Positions 43,501-58,500 of a DNA stretch of 64,000 nt are shown here, in pieces. The stretch spans positions 46,992,966-47,056,965 of the forward strand of contig OW804094.1 of assembly GCA_942159475.1 (NCBI GenBank). Reading direction: 5' to 3'. The notes under the pieces were generated by a model, which saw only the letters and a program-made list of their open reading frames with translations, ran no database searches and was not told the DNA's origin. This stretch comes from Sthenelais limicola (taxonomy: Eukaryota; Annelida; Polychaeta; Phyllodocida; Sigalionidae). Numbering within the stretch: the stretch's first letter is position 1; every line of letters starts with the position of its first letter. The position numbers were made by a program, and so were the translations under genes.

Positions 43501-46500
43501 AATCACCCTAAATCCTACAAAAAACACCCAAACTCAAGGAGTACTACGAATGGGGAACTATATTGAACCAGGCAACTCGTGAGAAGGCAATTCAGGAGTA
43601 ACTTTGCAGGGCTTTGATTTCTGCAAGTTTGAAAAGGGGGGCCAATTGAATGGTGCTAAACGTGTAAAAGATGCGATCCACAAGAATATGTCCATTTGAC
43701 CCAGACAGTTTTTCTTATAAATTAAATATATTATGTATACGCTTTGACATCGGGATTTTACCCGTAAATAGTATTGACAGGTTAATATACCTGAAATCTT
43801 GTGTAGATTTTCCCATTCGTTCCAATACACGACGCAAGGCGTCCTATTCGTATAGAGATGACATTAGCATTAGAAAATGAGTTAGATGTATTATATATAT
43901 CTGGTCATAGCCGTTGTAACGGTAGCAAGCCCTCCAACTCTTAAAGCTTGAATTATTTGCAACTAGTCGTTTAGGTGTCAACCGTAGGCCAATAGTTTAC
44001 AGATTAACCATTACGTGTTAACAACAAGACTATTTATTATATATCTAAGTCTTGAATCATTTCTTGGGCTAATATTTCACCCCAAAATAGATTTGATATA
44101 AATGTTTTGAGGATAAAGTGAATTTGTCCCTTTAAAATTATTTGTTAGATCGTAAACTGCGTTGACATGAAATATTCAAGATACTGTTCTGAAGCAATAA
44201 TAATATACCTCGTCAGAATCAGATAAATACCAAGAAAGAAATGCTAGTTTTTAAACTTGATATATGATAAATACCAAGAAGGAAAAATAGTTTTAAATGT
44301 GACATATTACCTGAGTACTTCCTCTATCAAGGGCAGAGTTTCGTGTGTGAAAATCAACAATACCCAGTACTGCATCGAGTGGTATACCTTCATGAGAAAC
44401 GATAAAGCCTAGATTTTCGGACCCAAAGGCCTGAAGTAAAGTCCTTGGTAGCAATCTGTCTACATCAAAATGCTCTTTCATATCTTCAATGATGGCATGT
44501 ACTCTGTAAAGTAGGAGAGAAATGTTGCATCATTTTGGTAGCGCAGATGTCACAGTCTGCACATTGGCTTTAACAGCTTATAAAAGACTGGTCCTCGTGG
44601 TATTCCTTGCATTAAACATTGATTATAGCTCTAATATCTTTATTTGCCACCGCTTAAAACATGAAAAATAGATGACCTATTCTCCCAACATGTTCACGCT
44701 GATATTCCAATGCTCTTGCTCACCTTTGTAAATCATAGTTAAAATAGCCTTGGATATCCAAGCCTTCGATTCCCCACCATCTGTCTGTTCCGTATTTCTC
44801 CTGAACATCTTTGAAAGGTTCGCTCTCCTTTTTGACATAGTGCAGAAGGGGAAGGCAATAAAGTAGTTTCGCATTCGGCTCAGTTCCTTGAAGTTGCTGT
44901 TCCATGAATCGGATTATCGTACTGCATTGTTCAGAGAATTAACGTAATTAGAAATATAACTTAACATAAAATACACCACATGATATACTCCTTCACGGAT
45001 TTTTATATTTTATTGTTGGTTTTAGGTTGCAATGTGGTCAAGTCATATATAAACATTGGCATTATGAGAGATCATTGTTCCCCCTATAGGACTCTACCCA
45101 GACATTAATTATTATTTACAAACTCACATCCACTAATCACCACTTTTTAAATAAGATAACACATCAATTATAGATTTTTGAATAGATATGAAACTTACCC
45201 TTTTCTTAATTTTACTTATAAATATAGGCCTATATACAAGACAACATACTACTGCCATTTGCTATAGTATCTTTCGATACTAAGAGGCTAACTCAGCTGA
45301 TTAGTGTAACTGTTCATTTACTTTTTGCTTTAACTATTTTTTATATACATTTATTCCATATTTTAGTATATAATTGATTACTGATAAGTTGATCATATAT
45401 AGTGGTTTCTTTTTGCCTTATGCAAAGTCAAAATAGTTGTTCGTAAAGTCAGAATAGTTGTTCGTAAAGTCAGAAAAGTTGTTCGTAAAGTCAGAAAAGT
45501 TGTTCGTAAAGTCGAGATAGCCCAGCGAAAAGTCGAGATAGCCCAGCGAAAAGTCGAGATAGCAATAAAAATATATAAATAAAAAATATTTAAAATTTTT
45601 TTTAAAAAAAACAAACATTTATTTGTCAAATTGTCAGCACGGCCCACTGGCTCACCTGTGGCAGTTACGCACAATAATAATACACTAGGGGATTTGCATG
45701 TGCCACTCTGCATGTCTATTACAGTGCTTTATACTAACCTAGTATAAACTCATTGGTATAAACTTGTTGTTCATTCACACAACACATATATACATGTATA
45801 CAGTATATTATCATAACTCCCAAAAGTTTCAAAAGTATTGTTACCCTAAGCCAACCCCACCCTTCCTCCTTTGCATAGTAGACAGTTACAGAACCCCTCA
45901 CAGGCCTCTGGTACTCTCTCCCTCCCTGTCACTTACACAAGATAAGCTGGTCACTTGAGCGAACACCACATTATGTAACCACTAGTCATGGGTCCAGACT
46001 CAGAAATATGTACACTGATTTTGGTACACAAATCTACACTAATTGAACATAAAATGTGCTAAAAGCTTGTTCAAGATACTCATTAAACTTAACATTTAAC
46101 AAAATCCAAGAATATATCTAGTATTTATCCAGGGTTCTAACTAAAAAAAAAAAAAAAAAAAAAAAAAATTATTTTTACAAAAATAGTAGAAGCAATAATT
46201 ATGTTTGATAAAGTAAATGAGACATCAAATCTTTTCTCAGTTCTAACATGACAGAAAATTAAAAGTATTATTCCTGCATTAATTTAAGGAGTTATAAAAG
46301 GAGCCTGAGATTGATATTCTGAATATAATTCATCCTACCCTATACAATTTTCTCTAAATTCATTGCATTAATCCTGTTTTGATGAAGCTATTTATTTAAT
46401 AATATCCCTTTCAGACAACATTAGCAGAATTAACTAGATGTGCCACAGAACCAAGTGTACACTTTTTGTCACTTACACCAGCCCCAAGTTGGCCCTTCAT

Positions 46501-49500
46501 TCTCCCTGTCAATCACAGCCAACAGGCCAAGCCACAACAATCATGCACTTTTAAAATCCTCACACTCCAAGTCAAACACCATCCAATCAGCAGCACACAC
46601 AGTCAAAACAAACGCATGTGTCCAACCTTTAGCCCCACCTCGTTTTTGTACTAAGCCAGAGGTGCGACAGATCCTTGAGTATACCGACTTTCCTACCATA
46701 TATTCTATAATGAGACTAAAAGGAGGCTGCGCCCATTCAATCGAAATACAATTTAATACAATCAATCAGTTCACGGCTAGCCTCCTAATAAATAAGATAC
46801 GTTGTATACATACCCGGACACAACTGAGCATGGCATCACTTGCACATCACTGAAGCAATTCCTCGCTTTTCTTTGTGGCAAGAAGGTACTGCATAAAATA
46901 TTCAGTGCCTCTTGGGCCAAAGGTATATGAAATTCCATGATGGCCCATATGATCGTCAACGCAGCGCTATGGCTTCCATCCGTGGTCTCTGATAGTAACC
47001 GCACTTTCATCGACAAATCCTCTCCAAGAATCTGGAAAGATAGGAACAATATTTTTATAATTCCATAATCGAGATATAGGTCGGTGTTGCTTAAGCACGA
47101 GTAGCTGAATAAATAAACCAAGGTATCTTTTCAGTTACACAAATTAATATGGTGGCTAATTATTGAAGGTGTAAACATCATAGTTTAGGAAGCTATACGT
47201 GGAATGGTGTACCTTTTGGAAGCAGGGCACCCGCTCTTCGGTGTCCAACAGAGGCCATTGCATCATGCATGTTTTCAGAAGTTTAAGTTCATCTCGAAAA
47301 GGTTCATATCCCTGAGTGGCTTCAACGTTTGCTAACCAAGTCTTGAAGGTATCTTCCAGAAATTGTCTCGTTGCCTTTTTATTCTTGCCGATGGTTGTAT
47401 CATCTAGTATCAGTATATCATACTGATTGAAATTGGCTAAAATAAAAACCAAAACATTATAGAGCAATTGAACTTGTACGTCTATTTGGGACATACTCTG
47501 GCACATCAGGGGACATTAATTATAGTTTGATATATGACGTGAAACAATCCAGTGTGATCCGCAATCCAATTACCGATACCCGTGGGAAAATGTCAATAGG
47601 GAACAAGCGTACTACTGCATCATCTTTAGTTCTCGGACCATTTTCAACAGAATTTCGATACAATCTTGTAATGAATTATTCCAAAGACTTCATATAAAAC
47701 ATACATGTGGTATCCGGTATTATTAGGAACCGTTCCTCCACCCTTTTTCTCGTCCTAGCAACCTTGTACCTATAGGTAACGTTTTCTTTCAAGTCGTTTC
47801 TGCCAAGGTTTATCCGCTCTGAACTTTCCCATATAGACATGGGACACCTAGACGTATAAAGCAAACGATCGGTCAATTCACTGTGAATTAAGAAAATATG
47901 GCATGGATCCTAAATGAATGTATATGATATAGATAGAAAATCTCTTTTTAGTCATAAAATATAATGTTGGCGGTAAAACCGCATTGGTTACCATCACTAG
48001 TGACATACACACTGTGCATGGCACACTCTATAGGTACGTAGATTGTTCTCAGAGCAATGATCATAAACTGGCATATTCGGAATACACAATGTTTAATATC
48101 CTTACTGTAAACATGGTTTCATTTTGATGGATTCATCCTGACATATCACTTTGATTTCTGTCTTGGAATCTGTTTTCCCAATTACTATGAGATGGAACTT
48201 GATAGACACACTTCGTTGTGACATGGCACTGGAAAACAAATATTCCATTAATCATTGTCACATACACAAACACTATCAACTCTAAATCTAAAGTATATCC
48301 GTCATCTAGCCATTAGTTAAACATATTTAATATAATATTGAGGGGTGGATTATGGAAGTATTCAGAAGTAATAATAACCTTCTCCGTACAGGTCTTTCGT
48401 GTTGTTTTTGTATCAGGTTCCTGCAATCTTGTTTCTGAAGAGTAACAACATTTTTATTATTCATGACATTCACAAGTATTGGACCATGTTAAAATATTTA
48501 ATTGAGCTAAGCTAATGAATTAACAATTGTTTCAACTATGAGACATTTTCAGGTTTTCTTTACCTTCTCGTCATCCTTTTCGGGAATTTTTTCGTAGACC
48601 ATTTCCAGGAGCTCCCTGCTGAACTTTTCCTCCCGCAGCTTTTCAATTGTGTCATCTAAATGAAGTTGTCTGTCATCCCCAGGAACCTAATTTTAAATTT
48701 ACTAAGTTTAGATGGACAAACATAATACGAGGGATATATATATATGTAGTGTCCTTCCAACACAACCCAGGTTCGGACTTAGCAAAGAACAACCAGAGCA
48801 CACACGTTAACTTCATTCATGGTTTATTCTCACAACCCTCCGCCATGCCTCTTGACTGAAACTAGGCACAGAAGGCTCCTATAGCTAATTTAGCTCCCTA
48901 AGAGTTCATAGTGTTTAATGAAACACATAGCATAGATACCCAGAGATATCATGAAACAGTACATGCTGAAGCATTAAGCATGAATCACACACTTGTACAC
49001 ATATTGACACATTATGGTAAATAATAAACTATAGTGGCCTCTGGTATCATTCAGCAGAACTAATCACCAGCTCCAATGGTATAAAATACAATGACATCCA
49101 GGAGTATCCGCACGAAAATTGGTGTACGGTAACTGCTTGGCTGGTTAGTTTAGTAAGATTATTGTCACCTCTCTCTATAGTCTATTTTACCGTCTAGCCT
49201 CCCCCCCCCCACACACACACAAAGCTGTTGATTCTTCTGTTGACAAGCATTGGTCATGTCTCTGCTGAGCCATGACCAACTGTGCTGGTAGTGGTAGTGG
49301 GTGAGTGAGTCTGGAGGGTGATCGGACGGGTCATATGATCAGGGTCTGTAGTGTTTGTGAGCCGTCCAAGAAAAATTTAATGTAACCACTATTTTTGTTC
49401 TTTTTTTCAAATATCGGCGTATCCAGCAATTCACCCAGTCCAAGTTGTTAATTAATAGCACTGATATTGATAGAGACTAACAATCGCAGGGTTTTACTGG

Positions 49501-52500
49501 AAAGAAAGTGGGAAAAAGACAAATCCCCTTGCCGAGTGTTACTATGAGGCATTGAACCTGATTTATCGGGCATCGTTCGAAACGTTCAATCTGAAGCTTA
49601 TACGCTTTGTTGTAAACAAACGTGGATGGATGCTGACCGTCTAGAGTATTAAATATCACTACATATATGATTAGTTTTCACAATATCATATTATGTAACT
49701 TTGTTAGAACGTCAGTATATTCACAAGATGTATCCCCCCCCCCCCTGGTTTTACCGGAGGGTATTATATTTACTATGAGTGCATATATAAAGAGACTAAA
49801 ATAAACTTACATCATTCAAATATCGGTCGATACTTTTAACAAGTGTCTTATGGAAACCAGCTTTCAACTCTTCTGTTGGCCACTGAATTTCCAATAGCAG
49901 ATTAAACGCCTGAAATAAGTATAGTCCAACATATTAAAAGCAATGAGGAAATAATCACAAGATCTCTAGCTAACAAATTGAGTAATGTCTTAATCATTTT
50001 CAAATATGCCACAAAACAAGGATCCCAGGATATCATTAATCAGGAGAGAGTCACCCTGAAATAAGGCGTGGAAGTGTGACAGGTCATTCTAAAGCTTTTG
50101 TCGGGATATTCTTGTTCTACCAAATTATGAAACTATTTAAAAGATATATTTACTTACTCTGAAATAATCTTGTGCCAGCCGATTCTCGCCGTATTCATTT
50201 AATACTGGAACTGGGAAAATCGTTTGGAACCAATTTGATGCTTCCTGGATGAACTTCTTGGCCACATCTGGGGAATCTTTGGAGAGGAGAATTTCCTTCA
50301 TCACGGCTGTAATTTGCTTCAGTTCTCCAGGTTGACTCTCCTCAGGATGATAATTAGCCACCATTCGCCCAATGATGGTAAACAGGACCTCCGTACAATC
50401 AATCGTTTTATAGTGCTTCCATTGGTTACTGTAAATATTCCATAAATACATATCTGACTTCTCTATATATTGTAAGTACACTTTTATTACCAATAACCAA
50501 AAAGGCGTCATCAATTTATTCATTAAAAGAAAATTATTATTTATTTATCAATGTATTAATGAAAAGAAGAACAAATGCATGTGCTGTTGTTAAACACCAT
50601 ATTTTGCCTATGGCTTGACTTTTTCAGTGTAATCGAGACTTACCCATTCCTCTTGTCCTGTTTTTCCTGAGAAAGGCTCTTGTATATCTAAAATATTAAG
50701 ACATTATAATGACATTTGTTATGATATAAGAGAAAAGTTGAAAAGTTAATATAAGACACCATCCATACGGAAACGAACTAGGGTCAAAGTACTCACTACA
50801 GAACGGGTCTAAACAATGGCCTGAAATCATTCAAGCAATAATTCAATTCAATTCAAGAATTTATTGCAATATAGGTGTTTACAATGAGGTGGACCATCAT
50901 TCTAAATAGACATCTGTCTAGGTAGGTCTTCCGCCGGGTGCCTGAAATCTTGCTTGAACTTCACTTGGGTTACATATATCCAGTTTAAGAGCAGTAGTAC
51001 ATTCGGCTAAGCGCCAATTTTAAAATGTTAGACAATTCCCAGAATTCTAGAGGTCCAGAACGCACTTAGCTTCACAATAACCGTTGTATAATTAAAGTTT
51101 AATGGTACTTAAATGACTTATTGTATGTAAAGTAGTTGAAGTATTTTTTCTTAATGTTTATATCAATGTCTAGGTCATGAAAATAGGAATAATTATGTAT
51201 TTTGTTTATAGTAAGCAGAAAATACGTTTGCAAATATACCTTAAAATTGTCTCTGTAATCTTCTCCCTCATGGATTTGACGAAACATAGCCGCGAGGATT
51301 TCGTGACTTGGAAATAGCGGATTCAGGTTTTTGTGGTCACATTTGAAGTCAAGTATTCCTATAATGGTGCGAGACATAATCGGGTCCAGCGCAAATAATT
51401 TGGAGATGGTTGGAACCTCAGTTTTCGGGCTATATATGGGAACAAACATATCCGAACGTCAGGAATATACAATGCTGGCAACGCATAAAACGCATTGTGG
51501 ATGAGTGTCTGATTATACGTTTATTTTTCTTACCTGCTTGCGTGCAATAGTCAATTGTTTTCTCTACTGGAAATAACCTATACCTGTCATTAAACGTGTG
51601 GAAGCTCGAATAAAATATTGTCAATCGATTTACAAACTTAGCAAAAGGAACTTAGCAAATTTTATTATTGTAGAAATTTGGTGGAAATTGTTTTGATAGA
51701 GCTACGCAATACACAGTGTAACGGTTCACTAGACAACGAAAAAATAGCATCGACTTACAAGTTTATGCATGATTTTTTCAGTTTTTCCAAAAACTTCGGT
51801 TGGAAATGGGAAATTCCCCACCATTCATCTAGAAGACAGTGGGTTGTAAATTGCGACCAGTCTTCGTTTGAAAACCCATGCGGGGTACTATCTTCGTTTA
51901 TAAAATGAAGTAATGGAACAACTCGAAGGAAAGCGGAGCCAGTTTGCACAGGAGTAAAGAAATCTTGGATCTCCTTGTGAAACGTTTCACTGAATAAAAA
52001 TAAAAGTATTAGATATTTGACGCCCTTCTCGTCAGGGAAACCTAGTATTATTAGTTTTACCCGCATATTTATCAGGGCAAATTGTAGGAATTTATCCTGG
52101 AAATTCGATAAGCCGATGATCTATAGGCCTGATGAAACCCATACCACCCGTATTTAATTTAATTGATTTTTAATTGACTTCATGAAGGCGCATCAGGCTT
52201 AGGTTACTCTCTCCCTCACTCCGGTTCCGGTTCCGGTCAAAGGCAAAGAGTACCAAGTTCAGAAAATAGCTATATAGAAAGTAATTCATTTCGCAGGTAT
52301 AGAACTGAACCATTCGATCCATCAATTTGATCTTATTATGTGTACATGTATATTTTATTGCATGGTCAACTATAGTGCTCTTCGTTTAACAGTTACCAAC
52401 TTTTAGAGGTCAAGCCCTCCCCGTTATGGCTTATTTTTGGGGTGTTGGTTGAGGTTCATGCATAAGGATACATATACAATAAGGATAAGTTAACAATGCG

Positions 52501-55500
52501 ATAAAATCAGGCTACGGTTACCCTCATGCAACAGGCTCTTATGATACCTTTAAATCGACAAAGCCTTTATTCACAAATCAACAAATCGACATTGCCTAGC
52601 TATGAGCGACAAATCGACAATGCTGTTTCTTAATAGTGACAAGAACTCCTCCCCCCCCCCTCCACACACACACCTCTATCCCCAATTACCTCAACCCCCT
52701 CACACCTCTACCTCCAGTTACCTCTACCACCTCAAACCTCTACCCCCAGTTATCTCTACCCCCACACACATCTACACCCAGTTACCTCTATCCCCACACA
52801 CCTATATCCCCACACACCTCTAGCACCACAAACCTCTAGCCCCAGTTACCTCTACCCCCTAACACCTCTACCCTCAGTTACCTCTACCCCCACACATATC
52901 TACCACTACTTACCTCTACCCCCACACATCTACCCCCAGTTACCTCTACCTCCAGTTACCTCTACCCCCTCACACTTATACCCCCACTTACCTCTACCCC
53001 CACACACCTCTACCACCACACACCGCTAGCCCCATACACATCTACCCCCAGTTACCCCCCGTCCCCACACACACACACTCGCAACACGTACACAACCATT
53101 AGGATCCCTAATGCCACACAATATGTCGATTACCTGTCCGGGAAATCCTGTGTCAACAGTGCAATGACGTCGTTCTTGGCTGTCTCTTGATTTTTACCTC
53201 TTGGAATGAGAATTTCTGCCACCGATTCTCGATCTAGAGCGGTTAGTTTGAATACTTTTTTGTTGTGGAGCAATATGGCAACCATTCCAATAGCTAGGCG
53301 TTTTTGATTATATCCAGTGTGAGCTTGTTCCTTTGATGGTTTTGATATAATACTATTATCTTTAATCCACCGAATTATCTGTTCTCCAACAAGCTGAAAC
53401 AGAAAACATTTCCGACCATGTGAAATGGTACAAGATACTATGAAATAAATAGGCCTTCATTGATTTCATTTCCTGGAAATACATGTTTTTCTCTACAATA
53501 TGCTAAAAAGAAATGGCACTCGGGGACAAATTATATTTAATGAAATATCATTGAAAATAGAATATCAAGGGTAATTTAACATAGAATATTTTAGTAGGAT
53601 CATAGGTTAATTTACATAGAAACTTATTATATTACTTATTATCCTAATGACACTTATAACAGAAATCTTAATAGAACAACATTTACCGAAGGCAGAAACT
53701 ACAACAGACTCAACGAGGATAGATTAAAGGATAGAGTTATGAATATAAACTGGGAGGTGATGTTCAGAAAAGATAACGTCAGTGATATCTGGGACTCGAT
53801 CTTCATAACCATAACCAACTATTAACTAACCAAGAATCATGCCCTATGTCTCAGGGTTCAAAATCCGTGATTATTAGGTCGGGAGGACAATATTTTCTCC
53901 CGTCTAACGCAATGGATACTTCCATCAATATCTAGTGTTCATGTTCTATTACCTTAAATTACGTAATATTACATAATATTCCACCATTCTAGACCATTTT
54001 CCGTAACCTCTAAATTCCAAAACCTCGAAAACACTAGATATTTTATTCCTATGCTTTAGCATAGCAGACGGCTACGCGCGGTATCAAATATAAGCAGTAG
54101 CTACGAGGTTTGAGAAGCAGCTACTTGCACTCACCACGGCAGCCATCATACTTTTAACTAGGTCACCCAGTAGCTCCTAGCGCGCCACTATAGCGCGAGC
54201 TATAGTACGCTAGGGTTGCGATTTTGGGTGACCGCCGCCTTCTGAGTCTAGATCCTCTATCAATATCAGAGTAAGCATGGCATTGCATCATGGCAACGTC
54301 ACCTCCCTTGAAAAGATTATTTGAGAAAAACCAATAGCCAAGTAACCTCACTCGAGACAAAAGTAAACCCCCTCGAAAGTCAGAGCCCCGTACATGCATC
54401 GAGTCGAATGCCTTTCATAACTTTGTAATGTCCATAAAATGCCGCACTCCACAAATAGTCAGTGTAGATAGTCACGTGAAACGAAGAAACACGCCATGTG
54501 TGATCCTTCGGGTTGGGCAGTTTTCCAAGTGATATCAGAATGTCGGGCACAGCTTATATCAGTTCAACAGCCTAAAGCCTCCCCTCGTTAATAATAATAT
54601 AATACGCATTAACTCCTAACTCATATTTCGCATTCCCTCCAAAACATTTAAGGTAAACGTAAAGTGTATTAAGCAGGGAATTCGGATACTCATATATACC
54701 ATAAATATAGAATAATATGATACGTACAAGCTCTCGGGCCCTTCTTTTCAGATCAGACAAGCACGGCCATTCAGTGACACACGTCTGAAGGTACTCAAGT
54801 TCTTCTGCCAATACTTTTCCTGAGAATGCAGTCGCTTTCACTTGAGCAGAGAAGAAGTTTTCCACGGCTGTTATTTCTAGGTCTTTCTCTTGTTTCCCTC
54901 GAGATAGTGTACTTGACACTTTATGTCGGAATTCACCAAAATAACCCCTGGAGATCTTCATGTAATCATATTGATGCCATTCACCTAGATATTGAATAAT
55001 TATATAGATTAATTAAATGGGAATCGCATTGGAAGCTGGGGAAAAGTCCTTTCGCACCATCACACGCACCCTTTCCCAAAGTGCTCTTATATAGACATAT
55101 CCCAATTCATCATGCCTCAATTCAATATTAGGGTAGACAGAACATAGTGAATAAACTCTAGTCCTTCCTCATGGTGTTTTCCCCTTAATTGATTTATCAG
55201 TTCTTTTTTCACATACTTAATGACTAGCGTCTTAATTTTAAGTTGCATTCAAAGTTCTACTCCTAGAATTAAGACAGTTAGGCAATCGCTAAAAGGTTTC
55301 TTGTCCATGGACAGAGAGAAATAAGGCTGTCTATAAGTATGAAATAAATCGAAATTTGAAACTATGCATGAGTCACGCAGAACGGTAAAAACCTCATGAT
55401 AATTATAGGGACTGTTAGTTTTTAACCACTGGGGAGGGGGGAAAGAAGAGAATTTTCAGGGGGCACCATTTTTGCACAGACTCTGAAGGGGGCATCTTTT

Positions 55501-58500
55501 TTGCACAGACTCTGAAGAGGGCCACCCTTTTTGTGCAGACTCTAAAAGTGTGGGGGGCATCTTTTCTTCCGACTCAGAACTACAATGATGAAGGGGGGGG
55601 AGTCATATCGACTGGTGGAGGCCAAGACATTGTGCACAAGACTTTAAGGGGATCATACAATTTTGCAAAACAATTTTTCGCAAATTCTCCTCCCCCCCCC
55701 CCAGTGGTTAATTATGAACAGTCCCTTATGATAAAATGGGAATTGAGGTACTCTTGGGTGTCCATTAGCGTCTACTGTATCAGTAGTAAGGAAAGGTTAA
55801 TGATTAATAATAAAACCGGACCATTGCCGAGAATTATCCATAAAGGTGTAACTTCACCAAGAGATTTTTCATTACGGCCCATCCGGTTTTCACCTTACGG
55901 CTAATGGTAAACCAATGGTGCTGGATTATAGAACCGTATTATCCACAAGGACGAAAACCTTGGTGTAGCCCTAGCATAATGCTAGATCTTCACCAAGGTT
56001 TTCGTCCTTGTGGCAGATATGGTTCTCTATTCCGGCATGATTGGTTTTCTAGATCTTCTCCAATTTTTTTTTATCCTTGCAGTCGATACGTTTCTCTATT
56101 CCGGCATGATTGGATTTCTATCAGCCAATAGCCGCACAGGACCAGCCGTAAGGTGAAAACCAGATCGCTGCACAAGACCAGCTGTAAGGTGAAAATTGCA
56201 TTGGTGTAGTAATACACCATAAGGAGGTAGAGCTATAGGTGTAAATTAACCAAGAGATTTTTCATTACGGCCCATCCGGTTTTCACATTACGGCTAATGG
56301 TAAACCAATGGTGCCGTATTAGAGAACTGTATCTGCCACAAGGATGAAAACCTTGGTGTGGCCCTAGCATCACAAACAGAAGACGTTTAAACCCATTGTC
56401 ACTAGATTCTCAATGAACATTCACACAGATCTCTTAACAGCGAAGAGATTGCTTGCCTTTATGTATGATGTTCTCCTTCGATACTGCCAGCACTTTCTTT
56501 TCACTTTCTGCTTTCGCCGATTCCTTTTTGCCTTTACAATAGACATAACCTGATGAACAGAGTCTCTCCAGTAAATCATCAGTTAACTCTGCTTCGAACT
56601 TTAGAATCTTGGTTTTGTCTAACTGCTCGACACTTGAGCAATTGACTTCTAATGTGTCATTTAATGTATCATTAATTTTAATTGACACAACCTCTTTCTT
56701 TTCATCGAATTCCTTAAAAAAGAGATTGAAGTGAAGACGGACGGTATTTCTAGATGCCTTTTCTATCTTCTGCAAAGTCAAATGTACATGTTTATTGGGG
56801 TTGGAAATTGCGATTTGTAGGCTATATGGGCCAATTAAACTAAAATTCCTATAGCAAGTGTGAAAGCAGTGAATAATTACGCACTCGAACAGAATTGATA
56901 AAATCTTAATGGCAACTATCATATGGCACTGTGCCTAACAGTTACAGAACTTTAGTGTATACATCGAAATCTATAGGACATTTAAACATTTTAATGGGGC
57001 CGTGAAAATCCCCCTTATAACCAAAAACGGTTTTAAAAAAATCACAAATTCACTATTGAATATTTAAGACAAACTTCTTGGATGCAGTCACTAGACTCAT
57101 GGAAATACTTACCTCAAAAGAACTATCTTCATCACTACCATCCATCCCACCGCCTTCTTCATCTTCATGATCTGTTGATATACCTGCAGGAGGAGGAGCA
57201 CACGAGGTCTCCTCTCCTCCATGAACGTTCTTCTCTGGAATCCTTGACGGACCAGGCTGTGGCTGATTGCATGTACCGGAGTATGATGTAGTCATTGTCC
57301 ATGAATGGTTGATGAATAGGGTTTCTTGTACTTGGCGGACCTCTCCCATGGAATTGGATTCCGAACCGCGGGGGATGGGAGGAAGACTCAGCGACATTGA
57401 GCCTCCATTCTCATGGGCATCACCGTCAACTCCAGAATCGTGTGAGGGTAAAGATGGATCACGTCTCTCTGCATGTTGTTCTGCATATGCCTGATTTCAT
57501 GAAAACAATGTTAATGCGGAAACCAAGTTGACTACTACTCTCCAAATAGAGTTCTTGAAACCCCGTTTAAGATTTTAAAACATCGCAGACGACAAAGACC
57601 CAATGGCATGTGTGGAGTGGAAATCATACCGATATCTGTACAAAATTAAATATACATGAAGTACTAATTGAGACAAACTATGATGCCATACACCTTATCC
57701 TACAATGGACCATGTTACTGTGTATCTTGTATGACAACTTAGGTAAAACGCCACTTGGATATTCTTTTAAAGTAAAAGACTCATTAATTACTGATTCAAG
57801 CCGATCTTCCTCCGCGGACCCTGATGGTTGGTATCTTCCCCAGTTTTGCTTGGAACCAGCAGAGGCCACTGATGAACTGTCAGTTGTGAAAAGCAGATTT
57901 GGTGGGCCCTGTGGCAGGACCGGTTCATTCACATTGCTAGTAGAGGCGTAGGGTCTGCCATACTGTCCTCCTTCTGATCTTGGCGTTGCCTCTGCTGCAG
58001 CACCAGAATGCTGCACTGAACCTTCATCAACAACACACGTATCATTGTATCATATCTGTCTGGTTTAGGACTGAACTATTCACCCTTGTTTCTCTCTTTT
58101 TAATACCTCTATAGGTTCCGCGATTAACTCAGTATGTGAGGTGCTCAAAACATGTGTCTCAATCAGCTAATCAGCCTTTGACATCAGGAAATAAACTGCT
58201 TTATTACGAATATGCCTTTTAAGAAAATCCGAAGTAAACTCATCCCGATGATCAATGCATAAATTTATATAAAAAAAAATCCCCCCCTAAAGTGCGAATT
58301 TACCCAGATGTTGTCTAGGCGATCTGACCCCGTATCCCAATCACAGGACACATAGGCTTATTTTAATCTTAATCAGTTCTCACATATGCTTATTTTAATC
58401 TTAACCAGATCTATTACATGTAATACCTATAAGAAATGAAACATATATGTCTGCGCTATGGTTTGTTTAGTTGAACATTTGATACCCCATGCGGTTCAGT

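Noticed and set aside
46440..46853. 137-codon + strand ORF
   Set aside because: Overlaps the antisense of exon 46814-47031 and has low-complexity composition; no start context or partner exons.
52602..52839. Proline/threonine-rich ORFs
   Set aside because: Translation of the C-rich minisatellite.
53855..53880. tRNA B-box-like GGTTCAAAATCC
   Set aside because: No matching A box, acceptor stem or cloverleaf around it; no tRNA or rRNA gene was recognised in the window.
57610..57951. 113-codon + strand ORF
   Set aside because: Shadow of the minus-strand linker exon 57792-58010.
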